Shown here: one piece after another, positions 21,036 to 28,461 of the stretch
How positions within the stretch are numbered: position 1 is the stretch's first letter
Layout of the letters: the number at the start of each line of letters is the position of its first letter
Assembly: GCF_013623905.1 (NCBI RefSeq)
Contig: NZ_JABKDD010000003.1
Location: 124,001-188,000, forward strand
Source: Brevibacterium sediminis
Lineage (GTDB): Bacteria > Actinomycetota > Actinomycetes > Actinomycetales > Brevibacteriaceae
Direction of reading: 5' to 3'
DNA length: 64,000 nt
Program-made: the position numbers and the translations under genes
The notes under the pieces: generated by a model
What the model was told of the DNA's origin: nothing
Seen by the model: only the letters and a program-made list of their open reading frames with translations
Databases searched by the model: none

Positions 21036-21650
21036 GTGCCCACAGAACTCCTCATCGCCGTCCTCGTCTTCATCATCGTCGTCCTCGTGACCGTGCTCGT
21101 CATCCGCTCTCGCGCCAACAAGGCCCGCAAGCAGGAGCAGACGCAGCAGCCGACCGCCCCGCGCGATCCCTTCGCCGCCGACCAGAACACCGGCGGTGAT
21201 CCCGAGACCATCAAGGCCGGCGATCTCCTCGAATTCGGCAACGAGAAGTTCTTCGTCCGCGGCACTCTGCGCATCTCCGAAGGCGGCTACGACTGGGCCG
21301 AGCACTTCTTCCAGGCCGACGCCTCGGCGACCCGCATGTGGCTGAGCGTCGAACGCGACCCCGACGTGCAGATCGCCCGCTGGCGCGACCGCCCCGACCT
21401 CGACATCGAACCGAAGGCCCGGACCATCACCATCGACGGCACCGACTACGACCTCGTCGAGCACGGCACCGCATCCTACCGGTCCGAAGGCACCACGGGA
21501 CTGAATGAGAAGGGCGGGGTCGACTATGTCGACTACGAATCCGGCGACGGCCGCCTGCTCGCCTTCGAACGCTTCGACCACGGACGCTGGGAAGTGAGCA
21601 CGGGAGAGACCATCCCGACCGGCTCCTTCACCATCTACTCCGGCAGCTGA
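21036..21650 (+). CDS. DUF4178 membrane-anchored protein
   Basis: About 204 aa with an N-terminal membrane helix (LLIAVLVFIIVVLVTVLVI) and a soluble DUF4178 domain (IKAGDLLEFGNEKFFVRGTL, DYVDYESGDGRLLAFERFD). It is the first of five coupled genes. A GTG at 21036 places the membrane helix at the N-terminus; a GTG at 21000 is an alternative, and both have weak ribosome sites. The stop codon overlaps the next ATG (TGATG). Confidence 0.78.
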   Translation: MPTELLIAVLVFIIVVLVTVLVIRSRANKARKQEQTQQPTAPRDPFAADQNTGGDPETIKAGDLLEFGNEKFFVRGTLRISEGGYDWAEHFFQADASATRMWLSVERDPDVQIARWRDRPDLDIEPKARTITIDGTDYDLVEHGTASYRSEGTTGLNEKGGVDYVDYESGDGRLLAFERFDHGRWEVSTGETIPTGSFTIYSGS

Positions 21651-22261
21651 TGCTCACCCTCCCCCGCCCGCTCGACGTCCCCTTCACCGACACCAGTGCC
21701 GAGGCGCTGCGGCTGAGCCTCGACCACGACCGGATCGCCCCGTTGGCTGCCCACCGCATCGATGTGCCCACAGCAGCCGCACCCACTGACACAGAGTCCA
21801 CCCCCGCCGAGGAGGCACCGCACCTCACCCTGACACTGACCGTCATCGGCTCCTCCCACCAGGCGATCCTGAGCGCCGGGCCCACCGATGCGTTCATCGA
21901 GACCTTCGCCTGCCTCGGCGAGGATGGGGACGATTCGTCGCAGACACGACCGCGGTGGGACCGCGAACACATCCGCCACGGTCGGTGGGCCGGTTTCACC
22001 GAACACCGATTCACCGCGACCCGCACCCACGTGTCCGGGGACTTCCCGACGGCCGCCGCCGAGGTGCTCGCCGCCGGTGCCGACCGTGCCCTCACCGCAG
22101 ACGACCACCTCTCGGTCGCGTTCCCCGGACAGCCCGGCGCACTGACGGCACTGTCGCTGACCTGCGCAGAACCCGAACGGATCGCCTGGCAGTCGTGGCA
22201 CTGCTACCCGCAGCATGGAGAGATCGTGCACAGCAGCTCCGAATTGAGGAGGCCGACATGA
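21650..22261 (+). CDS. DUF2617 family protein
   Basis: A 203-aa soluble protein matching DUF2617 in order and length, with LDVPFTDTSAEALRLSL near the start and TALSLTCAEPERIAWQSWHCYPQHGEIV near the end. Function is unknown. It overlaps the DUF4178 gene by one base and the DUF4247 gene by four, so all three are translated as a unit. Confidence 0.75.
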   Translation: MLTLPRPLDVPFTDTSAEALRLSLDHDRIAPLAAHRIDVPTAAAPTDTESTPAEEAPHLTLTLTVIGSSHQAILSAGPTDAFIETFACLGEDGDDSSQTRPRWDREHIRHGRWAGFTEHRFTATRTHVSGDFPTAAAEVLAAGADRALTADDHLSVAFPGQPGALTALSLTCAEPERIAWQSWHCYPQHGEIVHSSSELRRPT

Positions 22262-22698
22262 GCCAGGGACCGAACGTCTCGATGGGCGGCGGCTCTTTCG
22301 ATTTCGACCGCGAAAACTCCGGTCCATCCGGCCCCCAGCGTCCCAGCGGACCGCAGCGGCCCGGCGGCGGATCGGGGCGGAAGCCGCGCCGCATCGGCTG
22401 CGGAACGATCATCTTCTTCGTCGTCATCCTCATCGTCATCGGCAATATGTTCCGAGGCTGCGGTTCGTCCGGGTCGTCGGCGAACTGCGGCGACTACGAC
22501 CTCAGCAACGGCCAATACGTCTCGAACCCCGGCGAGGGCGACTACGTCAAGAACGGCAGCAGCTATGACTACGTCGGCTGCGATACATCCCGCTCCGGAG
22601 GCGGCGGCTTCTTCTTCCTCCCGTTCTTCACCGGCGGCGGATCGAACTACGGCGACGGCTCCGGCTTCCGCGGCGGCGGACCGGGCACCGGAAAATAG
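22258..22698 (+). CDS. DUF4247 membrane protein
   Basis: A 146-aa protein. A Gly/Pro/Ser-rich cytoplasmic start is followed by a membrane helix (IIFFVVILIVIGNMF at about 50-64) and a Cys-containing outside domain (CGSSGSSANCGDYDLS, YVGCDTS). It ends in a Gly/Phe-rich tail (GGGGFFFLPFFTGGG). The ATGA overlap with the DUF2617 gene marks the operon. Function is unknown. Confidence 0.72.
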   Translation: MSQGPNVSMGGGSFDFDRENSGPSGPQRPSGPQRPGGGSGRKPRRIGCGTIIFFVVILIVIGNMFRGCGSSGSSANCGDYDLSNGQYVSNPGEGDYVKNGSSYDYVGCDTSRSGGGGFFFLPFFTGGGSNYGDGSGFRGGGPGTGK

Positions 22699-22726
22699 GC
22701 ACGATCAGGCACAGCGAAAGGCAGAC

Positions 22727-23155
22727 ATGCTCCTGAATTACCTCATCTACGAGACCGGAGTCGTCCTCTCCTATGCGGGCTGCGGACTCCTCCTCATGGT
22801 CATCGGCTACTTCGTCGTCGACCTGCTCACCCCGGGCAAGCTCCACGTCATCCTGTGGGAGCAGAAGTCGCGCAATGCCGCGGTCCTCGTCGCCTCCGAC
22901 CTGGCCGGAGTCGCGATCATCGTCATCGCAGCCATCCGCGCCAGCTCCGATGACCTGGCCGCGGGCATCCTGTCCACCCTCGTCTTCGGCATCCTCGGCA
23001 TCATCCTCATGGGAGTGAGCTTCGTGCTCATCGGCCTGCTCACCCCGGGCAAGACCGGCGACATCATCAACTCCCCACAGATGCACCCCGAGGTCTGGGT
23101 CAACGCCACCGCCCACCTGGGCATCGCGGGCATCATGGCCGCAGCCCTCCTTTGA
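22727..23155 (+). CDS. DUF350 membrane protein
   Basis: A 142-aa protein with four membrane helices made of two DUF350 halves. Each half ends in a near-identical motif: VVDLLTPGK in the first and LIGLLTPGK in the second, showing internal duplication. The ATG at 22727 has AAAGGCAG ahead of it. Its stop overlaps the TTG start of the next gene. DUF350 proteins are often found with the spermidine-synthase-like enzyme that follows here. Confidence 0.8.
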   Translation: MLLNYLIYETGVVLSYAGCGLLLMVIGYFVVDLLTPGKLHVILWEQKSRNAAVLVASDLAGVAIIVIAAIRASSDDLAAGILSTLVFGILGIILMGVSFVLIGLLTPGKTGDIINSPQMHPEVWVNATAHLGIAGIMAAALL

Positions 23156-24759
23156 ATACCGCTGACGACGGCTCCGGCACCACCACCGAGGCGGCCCGAC
23201 CGATCACCCTCCCGATGCGTCCGGGGCCGGCCCGATTCTTCGTCCTGCTCGCCGTGTTCATCTGCGCGAGCTGCGGAATGGTCTACGAGCTCGCGCTCGT
23301 GGCCTTGGGGTCCTATCTGCTCGGCGACACCATCGTCCAGGCCTCCATCGTCCTGGCCGTCATGGTCTTCGCCATGGGTGTGGGCTCGCTGGCGACCAAG
23401 CGGCTGACCGGGTTCGCCGCGGTCTCCTTCGCCCTCATCGAGGCGGCCCTGGGCATCATCGGCGGGCTCTCCGTCATCCTGCTCTATCTCGCCTTCGCTT
23501 TCGCCGACGTCTACACGGTGGCCATGGTGGCCCTCGCGTTCGTCATCGGCGCGCTCATCGGCGCGGAGATCCCGCTGCTCATGGAGCTCGTCCAACGCAT
23601 CCGCGCGCAGAAGGCCTCGAGCGCAGTGGCCGACCTCTTCGCCGCCGACTATGTGGGCGGACTCATCGGCGGGCTCGCCTTCCCGTTCCTCCTGCTGCCG
23701 CTGCTCGGTCTGCCGCGCGGTGCGCTGGCCGTGGGGATGACGAACGCACTGGTGGGCATCCTCATCGTCCTCTGGCTCTTCCGCTCCGAACTCAGCCGCG
23801 CCGCCCAACTCATGTTGGCAGCGCTGCTTGTGCTCATCCTCGGCGGGCTCACCGTTGTGTGGGTGTATACCGACGACATCGAAGTCACCACCCGGCAGCG
23901 TCTCTACCGGGATCCGATCGTGTATTCGCAGCGGTCGGACTACCAGGAGATCGTGCTCACCGAGGCGACGAGGACCGGTGATACGCGGCTGTTCCTCAAC
24001 GGGGATCTGCAGTTCGCCTCGGCCGATGAGTACCGCTATCACGAAAGCCTCGTCCATCCGCTGCTGAACGGTCCGCGGCGCAACGTCCTCGTCCTCGGCG
24101 GCGGCGATGGATTGGCCGTGCGCGAGATCCTCAAGTATCCCGACGTCGAGTCAGTCACGCTCGTCGACCTCGACCCCGCGGTCCTCGAACTGGCGAAGAC
24201 CTCGGAGCACTTCACCGCGTTCAACGACGACTCCCTCGACGATCCGCGGGTGACAACGATCGCCGCCGATGCCTTCACGTGGCTGCGGGAGGCGAAGCAT
24301 TCGGCCTATGACGCGGTCATCGCCGATCTTCCCGACCCCGATGATGTGGCGACGTCGAAGCTCTACAGCATCGAGTTCTACGGGCTCATCCGCCAGGTGA
24401 TGTCCCCGGAGGCGCGCCTCGTCGTCCAGGCCGGCTCCCCCTATTTCGCCCCTGAAGCCTATTGGGGCATCGGTGAGGCCGTCGCCGAGGCGGGACTGTC
24501 GACGACTCCGTATCACGTCGATGTCCCCAGCTTCGGTGATTGGGGATATTTCCTCGCCGATCTCGACGGGGAGGGCCCCGAGGTGACCGTGGCCGATGAT
24601 GCTCCGGACGGATTGAAATTCGCCACCGCCGAGGTGCTCGCCGCCTCGACGACGTTCCCACCGGACCGTGATCGCGCGGCTGTGGGCAAGGTCGAAGCCT
24701 CGACGCTGCTGCACCCGCGTGTCCTCGACCAGGAACGCGGAGCCTGGGTCGGATACTGA
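23152..24759 (+). CDS. Membrane-anchored spermidine-synthase-like protein
   Basis: A 535-aa protein. The N-terminal half (about 27-230) has some seven membrane helices, and the C-terminal half is a Rossmann aminopropyltransferase-like domain. Motifs are LVLGGGDGLAVREIL, TLVDLDPAVLELA and ADLPDPDD, which correspond to the nucleophile/cofactor-binding loops of polyamine aminopropyltransferases. TTG at 23152 is the start, overlapping the DUF350 stop (TTGA). The real substrate is unknown; a canonical polyamine role is only one option. It ends the operon before a strong terminator. Confidence 0.82.
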   Translation: MNTADDGSGTTTEAARPITLPMRPGPARFFVLLAVFICASCGMVYELALVALGSYLLGDTIVQASIVLAVMVFAMGVGSLATKRLTGFAAVSFALIEAALGIIGGLSVILLYLAFAFADVYTVAMVALAFVIGALIGAEIPLLMELVQRIRAQKASSAVADLFAADYVGGLIGGLAFPFLLLPLLGLPRGALAVGMTNALVGILIVLWLFRSELSRAAQLMLAALLVLILGGLTVVWVYTDDIEVTTRQRLYRDPIVYSQRSDYQEIVLTEATRTGDTRLFLNGDLQFASADEYRYHESLVHPLLNGPRRNVLVLGGGDGLAVREILKYPDVESVTLVDLDPAVLELAKTSEHFTAFNDDSLDDPRVTTIAADAFTWLREAKHSAYDAVIADLPDPDDVATSKLYSIEFYGLIRQVMSPEARLVVQAGSPYFAPEAYWGIGEAVAEAGLSTTPYHVDVPSFGDWGYFLADLDGEGPEVTVADDAPDGLKFATAEVLAASTTFPPDRDRAAVGKVEASTLLHPRVLDQERGAWVGY

Positions 24760-24787
24760 ATTCGTCTGACACGAGCTTCTCAAATCG

Positions 24788-24821
24788 GCAGAGGGCCGAC
24801 CCACATGGGTCGGCCCTCTGC
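24788..24821. terminator. Bidirectional terminator
   Basis: A 16-bp perfect stem (outer part GCAGAGGGCCGACCCA) with a 2-nt loop, followed by GGTTTCTCT on the plus strand. It lies between the spermidine-synthase-like gene and the convergent DUF4190 gene and can serve both. Confidence 0.85.
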
Positions 24822-24854
24822 GGTTTCTCTGTCGGTGTTGCCTTCTTGTCGCGG

Positions 24855-25256
24855 TCAGCCGGCCATGAGGCTGGCCAGGCCGCCGACGATGCCGAAGGAG
24901 ATTCCGAGTGCCCATCCGAGGACAAGGAGACCGAGGAAGACGAGGCCCAAGATGAAGCCCCATTTGCCCATCTCGTTGTCTCCGAAACCTGCTTCCTGTG
25001 AGCGCTTGCGCGCCATGTGACCGGTGATGATGCCGACGACGGGTCCGATGAAGTTGAATCCGAGGAAGGTCGACAGGGTCGCCACGAGCGAGACGATGCC
25101 GAGCACCTTGCCCGGATCCTCCTCGGCACGCTGGCCATTGCGGTACTGCGTCGGGTAGCTCTGCGGTGCTTCGTACTGCCCGGCGGACGGGCGTGGGTAC
25201 TGTCCCGCGGAGGTCTGGTCGAACTGATCGGGAGTCGGGGTGGGTGCTGCGTTCAT
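24855..25256 (-). CDS. DUF4190 membrane protein
   Basis: A 133-aa protein. The Pro/Gln/Tyr-rich N-terminal 45 residues are followed by two membrane helices (VLGIVSLVATLSTFLGFNFIG and WGFILGLVFLGLLVLGWALG) enclosing the DUF4190 loop GIITGHMARKRSQEAG. Monocistronic. Function is unknown. Confidence 0.8.
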   Translation of the reverse strand: MNAAPTPTPDQFDQTSAGQYPRPSAGQYEAPQSYPTQYRNGQRAEEDPGKVLGIVSLVATLSTFLGFNFIGPVVGIITGHMARKRSQEAGFGDNEMGKWGFILGLVFLGLLVLGWALGISFGIVGGLASLMAG

Positions 25257-25359
25257 GGTGCTGGTCTCCTTGGTATCGGCTGTTGATACCAGCCTAGGAA
25301 GACGTCACCGGACGCCGACAGGGACCAATCCCCCGACCTGGATAGGGTTTTCCCGAAGT

Positions 25360-25950
25360 TCAGCGCACGTCAACGAGTGCGTGTTCAACCCGTCCCATGA
25401 GATAGAGAAGCAGCTCGAGAGGTGCCCCGGTGATCGTCGTGGCCTCACCGCTGCCCTTCTTCCCTGCTGTGCGGGTACCGAAGCCCGGGGCTTCGATCGT
25501 CACGGGCCCCTTCGCCTTCGCCGCGTAGGGCAGGAGGGCCACCTTCGTCTGTGCCCACACAGTCGCGGTCTCCGCCTTCGACAGCCGACGCGGAATCCAT
25601 TCGATCGCGGCGCGGCGGATGTCTTCGTGGTGGACGAGGAACTCGGTCGTGTTCATCACCGTCTCCACTCCCGGCAGGGCGCCCGGGGTCCACTTCGGCG
25701 GTGCGGCGACGAGTCCGAGCAGCCGGCTGAACGGCATCTCGGCGTACTCGTCTTCCTTCGCCTGCAGGCGGTCGGAGAACTTCGGCATGAAGATGCCCGC
25801 GGCAGCGCGGGGATGACGTTCGCGGATGACGAGGTGGGTGGCAAGGTCCCTGACCGTCCACCCTTCACACAGGGTGGGTGCGTCGTCCCCGGCACGGCGG
25901 GCTGTGTCGACAAGGCGCAGTCGTTCGGCGCGAGCCAGATTGTCTCTCAT
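25360..25950 (-). CDS. TIGR03085-type DinB/maleylpyruvate-isomerase-like protein
   Basis: A 196-aa mycothiol-dependent-isomerase-like (MDMPI/DinB fold) protein of the TIGR03085 group. Conserved are LCEGWTVRDLATHLVIRERHP with the metal-site His, and VMNTTEFLVHHEDIRRA with the second His pair. The ATG at 25950 gives the family-typical start MRDNLARAERLRLVDTA. A role in thiol- or metal-dependent detoxification is family inference. Confidence 0.82.
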   Translation of the reverse strand: MRDNLARAERLRLVDTARRAGDDAPTLCEGWTVRDLATHLVIRERHPRAAAGIFMPKFSDRLQAKEDEYAEMPFSRLLGLVAAPPKWTPGALPGVETVMNTTEFLVHHEDIRRAAIEWIPRRLSKAETATVWAQTKVALLPYAAKAKGPVTIEAPGFGTRTAGKKGSGEATTITGAPLELLLYLMGRVEHALVDVR

Positions 25951-26017
25951 GACTCTCAGTCTTCCATTCCCGGCTTGGACTCCCCTGGATGCCTGGCCGA
26001 ATCGCCGCCTGATCTCC

Positions 26018-26929
26018 TCACCGGCTTGCCCACGCGGTGACGAAGTCGGCGACGCGGGAGATCGACCGGAAGTCGGCGAATTCGTCTCCGCGGGTCGGCC
26101 CGTCGGTGACGATGACGACGGGTTTGCTTTCCTTCGCAGCCGTCCTGACGAACCGCAGTCCCGACAGCACTGCCAGCGAGGACCCGAGCACCACGAGTCC
26201 GGCAGCCTCGTCGGCGATCCGATTGGCTGCCTGGACCCTGGCGGCCGGGACGGAATCGCCGAAATAGACGACATCGGGCTTGAGCAGTCCACCGCATTCG
26301 GGGCAGTCGAGGACTGCGAATCCGGCAGTATCCTCGAGTTCGACGTCGCCGTCGGGTGCGGTTTCGACGTCGATGGGGTCGATGCCGACCTCCTCGGCGA
26401 AGTCCGGGTTGAGTTCGCTCAGTCTCCGCTGTACCCAGTCGCGGTCGAACAGGTGTCCGTTGCTCAGGCAGATCACTCGGTCGAGGCTGCCGTGGAGGTC
26501 GATGACGGGACTCGGCGCCGGGGCTCCGGCGTCGTTCCCGCGGTCGGCGGCGACCGCCTCGGCGGCGGCCTGATGGAGTCCATCGACGTTCTGGGTGATG
26601 ATCCCGGCCACGGACAGCTCGGCCAGGGCGAGGTGAGCTTGGTTCGGGCGAGTGCCGCGCATCCGCGGCCAGCCCATCCATGACCGCGCCCAGTACCTGG
26701 CTCGCTGATCGGGGTGGGAGAGAAAGGTCTGGATCGTCATCGGTTTCCGCGGCGGGGAATCCGGTCCACGGTAGTCGGGCACGCCGGAGTCCGTGCTCAT
26801 TCCCGCCCCGGTGAGCACCGCCCATTCCGCATCGGAATAGGTCTTCGTGAGCATGTCGATGATCTCGGCATCGGGGTGGCTGGCTTCCGGACGCACACGT
26901 CCGCGCAGGGGGTCGAAGATGACTGCCAT
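26018..26929 (-). CDS. Sirtuin-family NAD-dependent protein deacylase
   Basis: A 303-aa Sir2 protein, closest in pattern to the SIRT4-like class II. The NAD site reads GAGMSTDSGVPDYRG and TQNVDGLH, and the catalytic His is in DLHGSLDRV. The zinc module is odd: the second pair CPEC is present, but the first reads CLSN, so one of four Cys ligands is missing. An insertion (EAVAADRGNDAGAPAPS) precedes the catalytic His. The ATG at 26929 has GGAG upstream. It is divergent from the flavodoxin-like gene. Confidence 0.85.
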   Translation of the reverse strand: MAVIFDPLRGRVRPEASHPDAEIIDMLTKTYSDAEWAVLTGAGMSTDSGVPDYRGPDSPPRKPMTIQTFLSHPDQRARYWARSWMGWPRMRGTRPNQAHLALAELSVAGIITQNVDGLHQAAAEAVAADRGNDAGAPAPSPVIDLHGSLDRVICLSNGHLFDRDWVQRRLSELNPDFAEEVGIDPIDVETAPDGDVELEDTAGFAVLDCPECGGLLKPDVVYFGDSVPAARVQAANRIADEAAGLVVLGSSLAVLSGLRFVRTAAKESKPVVIVTDGPTRGDEFADFRSISRVADFVTAWASR

Positions 26930-26987
26930 GGCTCCACTGTAGACATGGCAGCTGACGGAGGGCACCGGCCGGGGCTAGGGTGGGGCC

Positions 26988-27437
26988 ATGGTCAACGTTC
27001 TGCTCGTTCATCATTCCCCGTCCGCTGCGACGGTACGGATCGCCGAGGCGGCCGAGTCCGGGCTGCGTATGCCCGAGCTCGGCGACATCGACGTCACCAT
27101 CCGCCCGGCGCTGGAGGCAAGTGTTGCTGATGTGCTCGCCGCGGATGCCTATGTGCTCGGCACGACCGCGAACTTCGGCTATATCTCCGGCGCCCTCAAG
27201 CACTTCTTCGACACCACCTATGACGCGGTGCGCGAACCGACCGCCGGCAGACCGTTCTCCTACTGGATCCACGGCGGCTACGACACGACCGGTGCCGAAA
27301 CCGCGATGAAGCAGATCACGACCGGCCTGGGCTGGAAGCTCGCCTTCGACCCCCTCATCTTCACCGGCGAAGTCACCGAGGAGCATTTGGAGAAGGCCAC
27401 GGAGCTGGCCGCCACAGTCGCAGTCTCCACCCCCTAA
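26988..27437 (+). CDS. Flavodoxin-like / NAD(P)H-dependent FMN reductase-type protein
   Basis: A 149-aa flavodoxin-fold protein. The FMN phosphate loop is HHSPSAATVRIAEA and the isoalloxazine loop TTANFGYISGALKHFFDTTY. It binds FMN by homology; the redox partner is unknown. Its stop codon forms the first bases of the 64-bp palindrome that follows. Confidence 0.82.
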   Translation: MVNVLLVHHSPSAATVRIAEAAESGLRMPELGDIDVTIRPALEASVADVLAADAYVLGTTANFGYISGALKHFFDTTYDAVREPTAGRPFSYWIHGGYDTTGAETAMKQITTGLGWKLAFDPLIFTGEVTEEHLEKATELAATVAVSTP

Positions 27438-27500
27438 TTACTACCTGACGGCGGCTCAGCAACCTCGCGCGAGGTTGCTGAGCCGCCGTCAGGTAGTAAT
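27437..27500. repeat. Dispersed perfect palindrome, copy 2 (64 bp)
   Basis: Perfect inverted repeat with 32-bp arms and the same core as the copy at 7862-7917. The outer part is ATTACTACCTGACGGCGGCT. Compared with copy 1, the left arm has T for C at 27456 and the right arm A for G at 27481, which keeps the pair. On the plus strand TTTTT follows within 12 nt. The palindrome abuts the flavodoxin-like gene stop codon. Confidence 0.9.
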
Positions 27501-27522
27501 GGGGAGTTTTTGGTGAAAGTAC

Positions 27523-27537
27523 TTTCCAACATGGAAA
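27523..27537. promoter_or_regulatory. Operator candidate upstream of the membrane protein-regulator pair
   Basis: TTTCCA-ACA-TGGAAA is a perfect 6-3-6 inverted repeat, flanked by further AT-rich sequence (AGTAC and GTACT outside it). It lies 56 bp upstream of the membrane-protein start and is probably the site of the winged-helix regulator encoded second in the operon. Confidence 0.6.
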
Positions 27538-27592
27538 ATAGTTGGTACTGTGGAATCACTTCCAAAGAGCAACCCCAATCAGAGGAATCGAC

Positions 27593-28015
27593 ATGAACGC
27601 GAACCCCACCCCGCAGCAGGCTGCAGATCTTCTCAGCCAGGTCGAAGCGAACCAGTCCCGGGCGCGCAGCGGCGATGCGTGGCCGCTGGTCACACTGCTC
27701 TTCGTTCTCTCCGCCGGACTCTCCGTCGGCCTCATGACCATCGGCATCATCGACGACAACACGACTCAGCTCATCGTCGCCGGAGCCGGACTGAGCTGGA
27801 TCATTCCCGCCCTGGTCGTCTATCTCGTCAAGGCCCTGTCCTGGAGCCGCCGCTCCACCGCCCTGCTGCTGATATGGCTGGGCGTCATCATCGTCGCCTT
27901 CGTCGCCGGCGTTATGGCCGATTCGTTCGCAGCCGGCGGTCCGATCCCGTTCATCGCCGCAGGACTGCTGTGGATCGCCGCCCCGGCCTTCTCCCTGTTG
28001 GCCCTGCGCCGCTGA
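27593..28015 (+). CDS. Small four-helix membrane protein
   Basis: A 140-aa protein with four hydrophobic helices (VTLLFVLSAGLSVGLMTIGII, LIVAGAGLSWIIPALVVYLV, ALLLIWLGVIIVAFVAGVM, FIAAGLLWIAAPAFSLLAL). The ATG at 27593 follows AGAGGAATC. It is 13 nt from the regulator gene. Such membrane protein/wHTH pairs are common in actinobacteria, but I know no function for this one. Confidence 0.78.
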   Translation: MNANPTPQQAADLLSQVEANQSRARSGDAWPLVTLLFVLSAGLSVGLMTIGIIDDNTTQLIVAGAGLSWIIPALVVYLVKALSWSRRSTALLLIWLGVIIVAFVAGVMADSFAAGGPIPFIAAGLLWIAAPAFSLLALRR

Positions 28016-28028
28016 GGAGGGACCGACG

Positions 28029-28391
28029 ATGACTGCGAAACATAACTCCGCGACCGAACCAGAGGACGCGCGCACCGAAGACGAGACGATCCCCCACCTC
28101 GGCGACTCTCTGTCCCGGCTCGAACCGGAGCTCAACAACCCCACGAGACTCGGCATCGTGTCGAGCCTGACGAGCCGGGACAGGGCCGAGTTCAAACTGC
28201 TGCGCGACAGTCTCGGCGTCTCCGATTCCGTGCTCTCCCGGCACATCACCGCACTCGAGAAGGCCGGAATGATCGAGGTGAAGAAGGGGTACGTGGGCAA
28301 ACGCCCGCGCACCTGGGTCTCGATCAGCAAAGACGGGAGCAGACGTCTCGAGGCACACATCCAAGCACTGCGGGAACTGGCCGGAGAATAG
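28029..28391 (+). CDS. Winged-helix regulator (HTH_34/MarR-like)
   Basis: A 120-aa protein with one winged-helix DNA-binding domain: LNNPTRLGIVSSLTSRDRAEFKLLRDSLGVSDSVLSRHITALEKAGMIEVKKGY. Ribosome site GAGGAGGG is upstream. It is likely the autoregulator of the operon through the 27523-27537 repeat. Confidence 0.85.
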   Translation: MTAKHNSATEPEDARTEDETIPHLGDSLSRLEPELNNPTRLGIVSSLTSRDRAEFKLLRDSLGVSDSVLSRHITALEKAGMIEVKKGYVGKRPRTWVSISKDGSRRLEAHIQALRELAGE

Positions 28392-28461
28392 CCCCGTAGA
28401 TGACTGTTCACCCTGGTGAGAAGATCGGCTAAGGTGATGGAAACCGATGCAGGGAGGCATG

